From positions 157,917 through 221,916 of the forward strand of contig DIDS01000010.1 of NCBI GenBank assembly GCA_002418265.1: a stretch of 64,000 nucleotides of DNA, read 5' to 3'. Numbering within the stretch: the stretch's first letter is position 1; each line of letters opens with the position of its first letter. Source of the DNA: Acidimicrobiia bacterium UBA5794. GTDB taxonomy: Bacteria > Actinomycetota > Acidimicrobiia > Spongiisociales > UBA5794. Both the position numbers and the translations under genes were made by a program. This document shows positions 27,249 to 36,537 of the stretch, piece after piece. A model generated the notes under the pieces. The model ran no database searches and was not told the origin of the DNA. It worked only from the letters and a program-made list of their open reading frames with translations.

Positions 27249-27715
27249 AGAAGTACCTTGGATCGTTTGCGAACCGAGAATCGTTTGTCCAAGCCGTCAA
27301 GATTGGGCTTGTCGGCGTGTTCAACACAGTGGTGTCGCTCGGACTGTTCAACATCTTTCTCGCCACAGGGATGTTTTGGTTCCCGTCCTTTACGATCGCC
27401 TTTGTGCTGACCACCTTCATGTCCTACCTCATCAACCGGAGATGGACTTTCGCATTGAAGGACGGGAACGTGTCTGGTCATGAGACAGTGAAGTTCTTCG
27501 GCATCAACGTCGCGGCCTATCTGGCGTCGACACTCATCGTGTGGGCCACCGACTCGCTCTTTGGACCACTTGACACGCTCGGATACAACGCTGCGCTGAT
27601 CTTCGCGGCAGGGCTCCTCATCCTCCCCAAACTTGCCGGCTACCGCGATGTCGTGTTCAGTCGGGCACTGAAGGTGGAACCGGTCACCGAAAACGATCGA
27701 GAGCTGAGCTCCTGA
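27245..27715 (+). CDS. GtrA family membrane protein
   Basis: A 156-residue protein with four transmembrane helices and the GtrA-family patterns VKIGLVGVFNTVVSLGLF and SYLINRRWTF. GtrA proteins are thought to flip or deliver polyprenyl-phosphate-linked sugars for glycosylation. The GTG start overlaps the preceding stop (GTGTGA), so it is coupled to the GT-C-like gene. It converges on the DUF2079 gene. Confidence 0.87.
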   Translation: MKKYLGSFANRESFVQAVKIGLVGVFNTVVSLGLFNIFLATGMFWFPSFTIAFVLTTFMSYLINRRWTFALKDGNVSGHETVKFFGINVAAYLASTLIVWATDSLFGPLDTLGYNAALIFAAGLLILPKLAGYRDVVFSRALKVEPVTENDRELSS

Positions 27716-27749
27716 GCCGTCGCTCTACCGACGCTCGTGGTGGTTGTAC

Positions 27750-29408
27750 TCATGGTTCTCGAACGCGTCGGAATACGACGACCCATTCGTTCGCTACGAC
27801 CTCTTCGAATTGCGGGTCGGTCTGTATGAGTTCGAACGCTCGTGCGGTCCTTCCGCTCTTGTCGGTGCCGTTGTTGTCGAGGGTGTCGGTTCTGACGACG
27901 ACCCATTCGACGGTGTCGGCCGATGGTGGCGGTGGTTCTGAGGCGACGCCCCAGGCGTCCCGAACGAACGGGTTTGGGTACATGTAGATGGTGTCACGAT
28001 GGGTGAGGTGCGGTGAGATGAACCAGTCTGCCGAGACGACCGCGTCGCCAGGTATGAGATCGAGAGCACGTCGCACCTCACCGGGTTGGGAGCTGTATCC
28101 GGCCCAGGGATTGCCAGGATCGTTTCTCGGCAAGGGCCCAGCCAGGAAGGTCCCGAGTCCACCAGCGATTACGACTGCCCCAACCAAGACGGCGGCAAGG
28201 ACCGGTCTGGTGGGTTTGTCCTTTGATACGCTCGTGAGGCGGGCCGCACCCCGAATCGCGGCGAGAGCGACGATCGCCAACAGGTAGCTCGTGTATTGGT
28301 ACCTGATGTTGCCCTGGTAGCCATGCTGTGACAACAAGTTGACCAAGGCAATCGGCAGCCCGACCACAAGGAGTTCAGGAGCCAGCAACGCCAAGGCCAT
28401 TGGGCCGACCATGGCAGCTGTGTAGACAAGTCGGTCGGTCGCGCTCAAGAGGGAGAACACCTGGCCGGGAGATGTGAGTACACCCCCGATGATCGAGGGG
28501 AGCGTGTCGCCAAAAGTGGAGTAGCGGTTGGTGTAGATCAGTTCACCGGTCGGGGAGAAATGTGGCAAAGCAACCAGGAAGTTGAAGGCAAACACTGCCA
28601 CGGCGACGAGGACCACCACACCGTGAATTTGCCATTCCCGGAATCGCCACGCCAGGTAGAGGGCGAGAGGTGCCACGATCAAGGCGGCGTCCTCTTTGAT
28701 GAGCAGGGTAAGGCCGAGCACCACTGCACCCCAAACGGGGCGTCCGCGGGCCGTGAACAGGTAGGCAGCGAGTAGGAGAGGCACAGCAAGGACTTCGGGG
28801 TGAAATACGTTCCAGACGTTCCAACCAATGGCGGGATGGAGGAGGAAGGCGACCGCCAGTGCCGCGGCGAGGGGTTTGCGCACACCTTCGGTCCGGGCGA
28901 TCATATAGACCAGTGGACCACTGCTCGCCAACGCCACCACGGTGAGCATCAACAGGACCCGAACGTCGGCCCACATCCAATACAGCGGTGCCAGAAGGAT
29001 CAGAATGTAGGATGAATGGTCGCCGAACAGGTGCAGTCCACGAAGCGTCACAAACGGTGTTTTGAATCGACTCAAAAGCCACAGGCCCTGATCGAAGATG
29101 CCGAGGTCGAATGCCTGAGTTCCGAACCGGGCATGCTTTTGCAGGATCAGTGTCCCGTACACGACAACGAACGTGGCAGTGGCCAATCCGACCACCCGGG
29201 CGGACAAGGACCACCGGGTCGCGGCCACAAGCCAGCGCAGAAGACCCGATTTGGCTCTTCGCCATGGCAACGGTCGACCATCAAGAGGAGATCCAGCCTC
29301 GGCTACTGATCCTGATGCTGTCACTCGGAGTCTCCTCCAGGCTGAAAAGGGTGTCTGTGCAGACTTTTGAACGCCTCCACCGCAGTTGGAAGATCCATCA
29401 TCCACCAC
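27750..29408 (-). CDS. DUF2079 family membrane protein
   Basis: 552 residues with about ten helices. The segment QAFDLGIFDQGLWLLSRF followed by LHLFGDHSSYILILLAPLY is characteristic of DUF2079, a GT-C-related family of unknown substrate. The GTG start is uncertain; the first 60 residues are Arg/Ser-rich and weakly conserved in appearance, so a later start is possible. Its location among mannose and polyprenyl-sugar genes suggests envelope glycosylation. Confidence 0.78.
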   Translation of the reverse strand: MVDDGSSNCGGGVQKSAQTPFSAWRRLRVTASGSVAEAGSPLDGRPLPWRRAKSGLLRWLVAATRWSLSARVVGLATATFVVVYGTLILQKHARFGTQAFDLGIFDQGLWLLSRFKTPFVTLRGLHLFGDHSSYILILLAPLYWMWADVRVLLMLTVVALASSGPLVYMIARTEGVRKPLAAALAVAFLLHPAIGWNVWNVFHPEVLAVPLLLAAYLFTARGRPVWGAVVLGLTLLIKEDAALIVAPLALYLAWRFREWQIHGVVVLVAVAVFAFNFLVALPHFSPTGELIYTNRYSTFGDTLPSIIGGVLTSPGQVFSLLSATDRLVYTAAMVGPMALALLAPELLVVGLPIALVNLLSQHGYQGNIRYQYTSYLLAIVALAAIRGAARLTSVSKDKPTRPVLAAVLVGAVVIAGGLGTFLAGPLPRNDPGNPWAGYSSQPGEVRRALDLIPGDAVVSADWFISPHLTHRDTIYMYPNPFVRDAWGVASEPPPPSADTVEWVVVRTDTLDNNGTDKSGRTARAFELIQTDPQFEEVVANEWVVVFRRVREP

Positions 29409-29453
29409 TTTGGCACCGTGTGCCGTAGATCTCGACTCGACCGTCTTCGTCTT

Positions 29454-30185
29454 TCAGCTTGCGCGTGATTGCATGCGTCGCCAGCGGCTGACACGGTAGA
29501 GATCTCTCAGTGCCGCGATCGCCGCGGGGATTCCGACGGTCGATGTGAAGTCGAAATCAAGTATGACCGGTGCCTCGACGATCTTCGCTCCCCGATCATT
29601 CAGCCGACAGAGCAACTCAAGGTCGAAGGCAAACCCCTGTGAATCACACTGGGTTGCCACCTCGGCCATCGGATCTCTGCGAAATGCCTTCAGACCGGTT
29701 TGTGTATCGCCAAGGTCGAGCCCAATGAGCACGCGCGTGAGCCAACGGAAGACACGGCTGAGAAGCCGTCTCGACCACGGGTACTCGACAACCGAATCGG
29801 GATGAACCTTTGATCCCACGACGCCATCAGCCGCCCCGGTCTCGATGAGGTCGAAATAGCCAGGAATGACGGACGGATCGAGATCGAGATCACCATCCAT
29901 GAAGAGCACCAAGGGATACGTGGTGCGCTGTACACCAACAGCCAACGCATGACCCTTCCCTCGGTTCGATGAATATTCAAACACCGACACCTCAGGCCGA
30001 TCGATGCTGCGAGCCATGCGGGCAGTGCCGTCGGTGCTTCCATCAGAAACGACAAGAATCTCGAAGGTGCGACCCGTCTCGTCCATGACGCTGAGCAACC
30101 GGTTGAGCGCGTCGGCAATTGCTGACTCTTTTTGGTAAGCGGGGATGATCACCGACACCGCAAGTCGTTCTGTGGGGGGGGACAT
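29454..30185 (-). CDS. Polyprenyl-phosphate glycosyltransferase (family 2, Dpm1/Alg5-like)
   Basis: A 243-residue GT2 enzyme with SVIIPAYQKE, SDGSTDGT, the DxD-like FMDGDLDLD, and GDTQTGLKAF, which is typical of dolichyl-phosphate glucose or mannose synthases. It would charge polyprenyl phosphate with a hexose from a nucleotide sugar, supplying the GT-C-like membrane proteins nearby. No membrane domain is fused. A TACACT box 8 nt upstream of the ATG suggests a leaderless mRNA, divergent from the phosphomannomutase gene. Confidence 0.87.
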   Translation of the reverse strand: MSPPTERLAVSVIIPAYQKESAIADALNRLLSVMDETGRTFEILVVSDGSTDGTARMARSIDRPEVSVFEYSSNRGKGHALAVGVQRTTYPLVLFMDGDLDLDPSVIPGYFDLIETGAADGVVGSKVHPDSVVEYPWSRRLLSRVFRWLTRVLIGLDLGDTQTGLKAFRRDPMAEVATQCDSQGFAFDLELLCRLNDRGAKIVEAPVILDFDFTSTVGIPAAIAALRDLYRVSRWRRMQSRAS

Positions 30186-30193
30186 AGCGCGGG

Positions 30194-30199
30194 AGTGTA
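30194..30199 (-). promoter_or_regulatory. Candidate -10 box (TACACT), minus strand
   Basis: TACACT lies 8 nt before the ATG at 30185 on the minus strand, with no ribosome site. It pairs with the divergent box at 30242-30247. Confidence 0.45.
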
Positions 30200-30241
30200 G
30201 GAACCCAGTGCATGCAGTTCCATGGCTGTCGGAGTGTCACG

Positions 30242-30247
30242 TAGACT
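30242..30247 (+). promoter_or_regulatory. Candidate -10 box (TAGACT) for leaderless manB mRNA
   Basis: TAGACT lies 8 nt before the GTG at 30256. The same hexamer and spacing occur before secA. Confidence 0.5.
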
Positions 30248-30255
30248 CAACTCCC

Positions 30256-31593
30256 GTGGACCTTTCCAACATCATCAAGGCATACGACGTTCGTGGTGTC
30301 GTTCCCGATGACTTCGACGAAGCAATTGCCACCAGGATCGGTGCTGCATTCGCCGCCTTTGTTGACACGGACGAAGTCATCGTCGGGCACGACTGTCGAA
30401 TTTCCTCACCGATGATTCGCGATGCGTTGATCAAGGGCATCACCGGTCAAGGTGTCAATGTGCGTCTCATCGGTGAGATCCCGACCGATCTCCTGTACTA
30501 CGCGTCGGGAGTCTTGGCACTTCCTGGCGTTGTGATCACGGCAAGCCACAACCCGGGCGAGTACAACGGTCTGAAGTTCTGCCAGCCCGGGGCCGCCCCA
30601 ATCGGGGATGAGACCGGTTTGCGGGACATCCGTGCAATGGCTGAGGCAGGACTCGAACCCGGACCAACCATAGGAGTCGTGACCGTTTCGGATCTCACGA
30701 GTGGCTATGTCGATCATGTGATGGCTGTCACGGCTGCTGAATCGATCGGAGCATTGCGTGTTGCAGTTGATGGCGGCAACGGAATGGCCGGGGCTGTGCT
30801 CCCCGCCGTGTTCGATCGGATTGGCGCAGAGATGATCCCGCTGTATCTCGAGCCGGATGGGACGTTCCCGAACCATCCCGCCGATCCACTTCGACCGGAG
30901 AACCTTGTTGACCTCACCGAACTGGTCAAGACGGAACGAGCCGATCTCGGGGTCGCGTTTGACGGAGATGCCGATCGGGCGTTCTTCATCGACGACCACG
31001 CCGCACCACTGCCGGGCAGCACCACCACGGCGATCATCGCAAAGTGGTTCCTCACATCAAACCCCGGTAGTTCAATCGTCCACAACCTGATCTGCTCCAA
31101 GGCCGTTCCCGAAACCGTTGAGGCTGCAGGTGGCGTCGCGGTGCGGACGCGGGTGGGACATTCCTACATCAAGCAAGTGATGGCCGATTCGGGTGCAATC
31201 TTTGGTGGTGAGCATTCGGGCCACTACTACTTCCGGGACAACTATCGGGCAGATTCAGGGATCATGGCGATGCTTGTCCTTCTTCGTGTCCTGTCGGACT
31301 CCGGTGTGCCGCTTTCGGAATTGCGCACGAGATACGAGCCGTACGCACAGTCGGGCGAGATCAACTTCAAGGTGCGAGACGTAGCCGCAGCGGGTGAGTC
31401 CGTTGCAGCCGCGTTCGTGGGATACGAACAGGATCGTCTCGACGGGCTCACGGTTGACCTCGGCGATCGCTGGTTCAATGTGCGACCATCCAACACCGAG
31501 CCGGTTCTACGATTGAACGTGGAGGCACCAGACACGGAAGCGGTCGATGACCTGGTCGCACAGGTCAGCTCGATCATTGGGAAGGAATCCTGA
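30256..31593 (+). CDS. manB: Phosphomannomutase/phosphoglucomutase
   Basis: A 445-residue alpha-D-phosphohexomutase. The phosphoserine loop is TASHNPGEYNG, the metal loop DGDADR, the sugar loop GEHSGHYY and the phosphate loop RPSNTEP. It interconverts mannose-6- and mannose-1-phosphate (and probably glucose phosphates) for GDP-mannose and envelope sugars. The frame is open to 30145, but family similarity starts DLSNIIKAYDVRG, so the GTG at 30256 is chosen. Trm112 follows directly. Confidence 0.92.
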   Translation: MDLSNIIKAYDVRGVVPDDFDEAIATRIGAAFAAFVDTDEVIVGHDCRISSPMIRDALIKGITGQGVNVRLIGEIPTDLLYYASGVLALPGVVITASHNPGEYNGLKFCQPGAAPIGDETGLRDIRAMAEAGLEPGPTIGVVTVSDLTSGYVDHVMAVTAAESIGALRVAVDGGNGMAGAVLPAVFDRIGAEMIPLYLEPDGTFPNHPADPLRPENLVDLTELVKTERADLGVAFDGDADRAFFIDDHAAPLPGSTTTAIIAKWFLTSNPGSSIVHNLICSKAVPETVEAAGGVAVRTRVGHSYIKQVMADSGAIFGGEHSGHYYFRDNYRADSGIMAMLVLLRVLSDSGVPLSELRTRYEPYAQSGEINFKVRDVAAAGESVAAAFVGYEQDRLDGLTVDLGDRWFNVRPSNTEPVLRLNVEAPDTEAVDDLVAQVSSIIGKES

Positions 31594-31785
31594 ATGGAGA
31601 ACAGCCCCCTCATAGCTCCACGGCTGCTTGCCATCTTGCAATGTCCGGCATGTACCGGTGGACTCTCCGAGCGTCGGGACCCTCCAGCACTTGTGTGCGG
31701 GTCGTGTGGCCGGGCCTACCGCGTTGACAACGGCATTCCCAACATGATCGTGGACGAGGCAGAACTTCCATCGGACGACGAGTAG
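31594..31785 (+). CDS. Trm112 family zinc-binding protein
   Basis: 63 residues with CPAC and CGSC motifs and the family's LLAILQCPAC start and YRVDNGIPNMI end. Trm112 proteins are activators of methyltransferases in other organisms. The ATG directly abuts the manB stop and follows AAGGA. The manB-trm112 pair is common in Actinobacteria. Confidence 0.88.
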   Translation: MENSPLIAPRLLAILQCPACTGGLSERRDPPALVCGSCGRAYRVDNGIPNMIVDEAELPSDDE

Positions 31786-31792
31786 GCCACTG

Positions 31793-34144
31793 GTGACACA
31801 GATGGCAGGACTCACCTCCCGCGAAGTCGCCGAGCGCGTTGGTGCTGGGAAGGTCAACACCGTTGATCAGAGGACATCACGAACGGTTGGGGCAATCGTT
31901 CGTGAGAACGTCTTCACCCGCTTCAACGCGATCATTTCGACGCTGTTGGTGCTCATTCTCGTGTATGGCGATCCTCCCGATGCACTGTTCGGATTCGTCA
32001 TGGTCATCAACGCGATGATCGGCATTGTCCAGGAGCTTCGAGCCAAGAAGACCCTTGACTCACTTCGCGAGCGGATTGCTCCGCACATTGTGGTTGTGCG
32101 CGATGGCGAAGAACACGAGATTGCGTCAAACAGCATCGTCATGGACGATCTGGTGATCATCAGCGCAGGGGATGCGGTCCCCGTGGATGGGATCATCATC
32201 GATTCCGATGGACTTGAGGTGGACGAATCCTCGTTGAGTGGTGAATCTGATCCGATTGCCAAAACGGTAGGGGATGAGATCCGGTCCGGCAGCGCGGCAA
32301 TTGCCGGTTCAGGAAGATTCGTAGCGACCGCGGTGGGTGCGGATGCTTGGGCGCAGAAACTCAACAAGGACGCTCGTGAGTTCACGCTGACCGATTCGGG
32401 ACTCAGGAAAGAGATCGATCGACTCCTCGGCTGGATTGTGTGGGCACTCGTGCCGGTTGGTGCCTTGTTGTTCGTCACACAGGCAGTTCGGACCAACCAT
32501 CTGTCGTCCGCCCTTGTGAGCGCGGTATCGGGGCTTGTCGCGATGATTCCGCAAGGTCTTGTGCTGCTGGTTTCCATGTCGTTTGCAGTCGCCACGTTGC
32601 GCCTTGCCAGGCAGAGCGTCGTTGTTCAGGAACTCGCCGCGGTAGAAGGGCTCGCCAGGGTGGACGTGGTGTGTCTCGACAAGACCGGCACACTCACCAC
32701 GGGAGAGTTGACGGTCGAATCGATTGAGTGCTTTGGCGCCGATCAAGATGTGATCCTTGAAGGTCTTGCCGTGCTGACGGCCATTGAACGAAAGCCAACC
32801 GGCACGATGCAGGTCATCGCGCGCTCGTTGTCCGATCCCCAGCTTTGGCACCCCACCGTCACTGTGCCGTTTTCATCCGTGAGGAAATGGAGCGGTGCGA
32901 GCTTCGATGAGTCAGGAACCTGGGTCATGGGAGCCCCGGAGGTGTTGCTTGACGCGATAGGCCCCGAAGCATCAGAAGTACGCGAACGGGTGGAATGCCT
33001 TGCGTCGAAGGGGCGACGGGTTCTGTTGGTTGCGACCTCTCCGCACAGCTTGTCGGAGAACGTCTTGCCGCAAGAGATGGAGCCAGCCGCGATCGTTTCG
33101 ATCGCGGAGGAAATCCGCTCCGATGCTGCCGACACGTTGACGTATCTGCGAAGTCAAGGGGTCGCAATCAAGGTGGTTTCCGGCGACAATCCCCGAACTG
33201 TGGTTGCAATCGCATCCGCGGTCGGACTCCCTGACGCCGAAGAGGCTGTCGACATGCGCGGTCACGAGGACGTGACCGGCCTTGCCGGCAGCCACGTCGT
33301 GTTTGGACGCGTACAGCCAGAGCAAAAGCGGGCGCTCGTCATGGATCTTCAAGCGAACGGCCACACGGTCGCGATGACCGGCGATGGCGTCAACGATGTG
33401 CTGGCCCTCAAGCAAAGCGACATCGGAATCGCGATGGACACCGCCGGATCCGCCACCAGGGCTGTGTCACAACTGGTCCTCCTCGACGGCCGATTCGACC
33501 GCATGCCATCCGTGCTCTCCGAAGGACGGAGAGTGATCGCAAACATGGAACGTGCCTCCGCCCTGTTCATCACAAAGACGGTGTACGCGATCCTGCTCGC
33601 CGTCTCGGTGAGTGTTGCGGGATTTGTGTTTCCTTTTTTGCCTCGGCACCTCACCCTTGTTGGGACACTCACCATCGGGGTGCCAGCCTTCGTCCTGAGT
33701 TTTTGGCCATCTGACAGTCCGGCGCGGCCCGGGTTCCTGTCTCGGACGATGCGCTTTGCCGTTCCCGCAGGTCTTGTCGCGACCATCGTTACGTTCTCGA
33801 TCTACGCGGTGGCGCGCTCATCTCTCGTTGGAGCGACAACGCCGGAGGCACAGACGGCGGCAACGCTGACCTTGGCGCTTGTTGGCTTCTGGATCCTCTA
33901 TCGCCTGATCCGTCCGCTCGACGGTACAAAGTCAGCGTTGATTGGATCAATGGTCGTGCTGCTGGTTCTGGCGTTCACGGTGCCATTCTTGTCGGATTTC
34001 TTTGCGCTTCAGTTTCCGAGCCTCGTGTCGGGTCTTGCGGTTGCTGCGGTCACCATCGTTGCCATTGTGATTCTCGAATTCGTCCTCGACGTGGCCGAGC
34101 AATTTGGTCTCACACTGAGGTGGTTCGCCATCGATGAGAGCTGA
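31793..34144 (+). CDS. P-type cation ATPase, CtpE-like
   Basis: A 783-residue P-type ATPase with a TGES-equivalent SGESDP, phosphorylation site DKTGTLT, hinge TGDGVNDVLALK and about ten helices. The start SREVAERVGAGKVNTVDQRTSR and the NVFTRFNAI stretch resemble mycobacterial CtpE, a calcium-uptake ATPase, and there is no N-terminal heavy-metal domain. Calcium or another divalent ion is therefore the likely substrate. Starts at GTG 31793 or ATG 31802 are possible. Its TGA lies within GAGAGCTGAGAGCTC, a heptamer-like repeat. Confidence 0.85.
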   Translation: MTQMAGLTSREVAERVGAGKVNTVDQRTSRTVGAIVRENVFTRFNAIISTLLVLILVYGDPPDALFGFVMVINAMIGIVQELRAKKTLDSLRERIAPHIVVVRDGEEHEIASNSIVMDDLVIISAGDAVPVDGIIIDSDGLEVDESSLSGESDPIAKTVGDEIRSGSAAIAGSGRFVATAVGADAWAQKLNKDAREFTLTDSGLRKEIDRLLGWIVWALVPVGALLFVTQAVRTNHLSSALVSAVSGLVAMIPQGLVLLVSMSFAVATLRLARQSVVVQELAAVEGLARVDVVCLDKTGTLTTGELTVESIECFGADQDVILEGLAVLTAIERKPTGTMQVIARSLSDPQLWHPTVTVPFSSVRKWSGASFDESGTWVMGAPEVLLDAIGPEASEVRERVECLASKGRRVLLVATSPHSLSENVLPQEMEPAAIVSIAEEIRSDAADTLTYLRSQGVAIKVVSGDNPRTVVAIASAVGLPDAEEAVDMRGHEDVTGLAGSHVVFGRVQPEQKRALVMDLQANGHTVAMTGDGVNDVLALKQSDIGIAMDTAGSATRAVSQLVLLDGRFDRMPSVLSEGRRVIANMERASALFITKTVYAILLAVSVSVAGFVFPFLPRHLTLVGTLTIGVPAFVLSFWPSDSPARPGFLSRTMRFAVPAGLVATIVTFSIYAVARSSLVGATTPEAQTAATLTLALVGFWILYRLIRPLDGTKSALIGSMVVLLVLAFTVPFLSDFFALQFPSLVSGLAVAAVTIVAIVILEFVLDVAEQFGLTLRWFAIDES

Positions 34145-34192
34145 GAGCTCCTATCCTCGGACCGACTCGAACCCCTCCGAAAGGTCTCACGC

Positions 34193-35440
34193 GTGGAATA
34201 CGACATCGCAGACATCGGCCTCGCCGACAAGGGAGATCTACGGATCGAGTGGGCGGCCAGGCGTATGCCGGTTCTTGCAGCGATTCGTGAACGGTTCGAA
34301 AAGGAACAACCGCTCGCCGGATACCGGATCGGGGCATGCATGCACGTCACGAGTGAGACGGCAACGCTGATGCACGCACTTGTCGCCGGCGGTGCCGAGG
34401 TGGCGATCTGCGCCTCGAATCCACTCTCCACCCAGGACGACGTCGCAGCCGCACTCGTGAAGGCAGGAATCCCGACCTATGCGGTTCGAGGTGAATCTGC
34501 TGACGACTTCTATCGCCACATCAGCGCAGTACTCGACACGCAGCCTCACCTGGTGTTCGACGATGGTGCTGACATGACGACCGTCCTCCACAAGGAACGG
34601 GTCAACCAGGACGTCCTCGGAGGAATGGAGGAGACGACGACCGGGGTGATCCGGCTCAAGGCAATGGCGGACGACGACGTTCTCCGATATCCCGTTGTTG
34701 CGGTCAACGATTCTGACACCAAGCACCTCTTCGACAACCGACATGGCACCGGTCAGTCGTCCCTGGACGGTATTTTGCGAGCCTCAAACATCCTGTTTGC
34801 TGGCAGACGTGTTGTTGTCGCCGGTTTTGGGGATTGTGGTTGGGGTATCGCAACGAGAGCCAAGGGGATGGGCGCTGATGTCATCGTGACGGAGATCAAT
34901 CCCATACGTGCGGTCGCTGCCGCCATGGAAGGTCACCGAGTCATGTCGGGCGAAGAAGCTGCCGAAGTAGGGGATCTCTTCATCACGGCAACGGGCAACA
35001 TCCACGTGTTTCGGACTGAGCATTTTGCAAAGATGAAGGACGGATCCATCATTGCAAACGCGGGACATTTTGATGTGGAACTTGATCTGGTCGCCCTCGA
35101 CGAGCTGGCTGTTTCACGCCGAGTGCTACGGGACAATCTTGAGGAGTTCGTGATGCCAGACGGTCGGCGGATCCTCGTTGTTGCCGAAGGTCGCCTCGTG
35201 AACCTTGGGGCTGCTGAGGGACATCCCGCTGATGTCATGGACATGTCGTTCGCCAATCAGGCGCTTGCGGCCGAGTGGATCATCCAGAACAAGGACAATT
35301 TGCGACCGCAGGTCTACCGGCTTCCGGTTGAGCTCGACGAGGAAGTAGCCCGTCTGAAACTCGAGGCGATGGGTGGAACGCTCGAATCTCTCACGCCTGA
35401 GCAGTCCGAGTACCTCGACTCTTGGCAGCAGGGGACCTAG
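34193..35440 (+). CDS. ahcY: Adenosylhomocysteinase
   Basis: A 415-residue S-adenosylhomocysteine hydrolase that clears the product of SAM-dependent methylation. It has the substrate region CMHVTSETATLM, DDGADMT, the NAD-binding GFGDCGWGIATRAKGMGADV and TEINPIRA. It is the shorter form without the insertion found in many eukaryotic and proteobacterial enzymes. The GTG start follows GAAAGG. Long repeats follow the stop. Confidence 0.94.
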   Translation: MEYDIADIGLADKGDLRIEWAARRMPVLAAIRERFEKEQPLAGYRIGACMHVTSETATLMHALVAGGAEVAICASNPLSTQDDVAAALVKAGIPTYAVRGESADDFYRHISAVLDTQPHLVFDDGADMTTVLHKERVNQDVLGGMEETTTGVIRLKAMADDDVLRYPVVAVNDSDTKHLFDNRHGTGQSSLDGILRASNILFAGRRVVVAGFGDCGWGIATRAKGMGADVIVTEINPIRAVAAAMEGHRVMSGEEAAEVGDLFITATGNIHVFRTEHFAKMKDGSIIANAGHFDVELDLVALDELAVSRRVLRDNLEEFVMPDGRRILVVAEGRLVNLGAAEGHPADVMDMSFANQALAAEWIIQNKDNLRPQVYRLPVELDEEVARLKLEAMGGTLESLTPEQSEYLDSWQQGT

Positions 35441-35749
35441 GAGCTTTCAGCTCTCTTACTTCTGACGTCGTTTCTCTTTCCGTCCTCCCGCTTGCCGGGG
35501 GGCTCTGGTACCGCGTCGAGCTGGGACGCCCCCCTGCGGAGCAGCGCCTGCTGGGCAGGCGTTGCGCCGCGTCCCCCCGGAAGACCGGGGGGACGGGTTT
35601 GAACCGCTTCTGACATCTGACGTCGTTTCTCTTTCCGTCCCCCCGGGAAGACCGGGGGACGGGTTTGAACCGCTTCTGACGTCGGTCATCGGTCATCGGT
35701 CATCGGTCATCGGTCATCGGTCATCGGTCATCGGTCATCGGTCATCGGG
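35441..35749. repeat. Composite repeat region ending in nine CGGTCAT heptamers
   Basis: This 333-base gap (35441-35773) holds no supported gene. AGCTTTCAGCTCTC-like sequence and TCTGACG precede a GC-rich cassette. A second cassette at 35527-35605 matches 37971-38049 closely and ends GGGTTTGAACC, with a shorter copy at 35635-35672. TCTGACG at 35675-35681 then runs in register into nine perfect CGGTCAT units at 35683-35745. ORFs called here are products of the repeat. Confidence 0.9.
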
Positions 35750-35773
35750 AATTCGGTTCCTGTCACACCTGAC

Positions 35774-36382
35774 ATGCATCGTGGAAGGATGCTCTGTCTT
35801 GCATGTTCGGCTCCGGGGTCACCGTTGTGTTTCTCATGTGAGCAATCACTCCAACGGGTACCAGGACGCATCGTCGGTACCGGCAATGTCCGGGTCGCTG
35901 TCAGTCCGGCATTCGCACACTGCGGTGCGGCCGCACGGCTCGTCCACAACCTCAAGTACCGGCGATCCATCAAAGCAGGACGGCTTCTCGCAGCCTCCAT
36001 GGCCGATCTGCTGCCGCTTGACGCCGATGTTCTTGTCCCGATTCCGAGAGTGCTTGCAAGGCGCGTGTCATACGGGATCGACCAAACAACGGTTCTTGCA
36101 CGGCTGATCTCCGACATCACGGGGGTTCCGGTTCAGACCTCGCTCCGAACCGGCGTTTGGCATCGACGCTCCGCGGGCCTCGCCCGAGGCCGTCGACCCG
36201 TTCCGGCGTTTGAAATGTGTGGTTTGACACCTCGACACCCCGTTCTCGTCGACGATGTTTGCACGACGGGGTCGACGCTCGTCGGAGCGGCGCTCGCATT
36301 GGGAATCGATGGCATACACGCGGTGGTCGCGTCCTCGGCAACCGGCAATGCGTCACCGATCGTGCATGGCTTGGAAACTTGA
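35774..36382 (+). CDS. ComF family phosphoribosyltransferase-like protein
   Basis: A 202-residue protein with an N-terminal CLAC...CFSC zinc motif and a phosphoribosyltransferase domain whose PRPP loop is VLVDDVCTTGSTL. Related proteins support DNA uptake or are of unknown role; in Actinobacteria the gene typically lies before hpf and secA, as here. An ATG at 35789 is an alternative start. Confidence 0.87.
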   Translation: MHRGRMLCLACSAPGSPLCFSCEQSLQRVPGRIVGTGNVRVAVSPAFAHCGAAARLVHNLKYRRSIKAGRLLAASMADLLPLDADVLVPIPRVLARRVSYGIDQTTVLARLISDITGVPVQTSLRTGVWHRRSAGLARGRRPVPAFEMCGLTPRHPVLVDDVCTTGSTLVGAALALGIDGIHAVVASSATGNASPIVHGLET

Positions 36383-36490
36383 TGGTTCCTTGACCTTTCG
36401 TGTGGAGGTCGGGTGTCATGGTTTGTGATACAGCCGGTGTGGAGCCGGTGAGAACGCATGTCCGGGTTCGGGGTAGGATGCGGGCAGGGA

Positions 36491-36525
36491 TTGGCAGAGT
36501 CCAACCACGTTGGCAGAGCCCAACC
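36491..36525 (+). repeat. Two tandem dyads before the hpf leader ORF
   Basis: TTGGCAGAGTCCAACC (36491-36506) and TTGGCAGAGCCCAACC (36510-36525) are near-identical, 19 bases apart. Each carries a TTGG...CCAA inverted repeat. They end directly at the GAGGAGG ribosome site of the leader ORF, so they may form competing RNA hairpins or a protein operator. Confidence 0.7.
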
Positions 36526-36537
36526 GAGGAGGTGGCA

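Noticed and set aside
35391..35696. ORFs inside the repeat region between ahcY and comF
   Set aside because: Their proteins are translations of repeat units (MTDDR, KRFKPVP repeated) and change with frame; no start signal or family resemblance.
35683..35745. CGGTCAT array as a CRISPR array
   Set aside because: Units are contiguous 7-mers with no spacers, and no cas genes are present.
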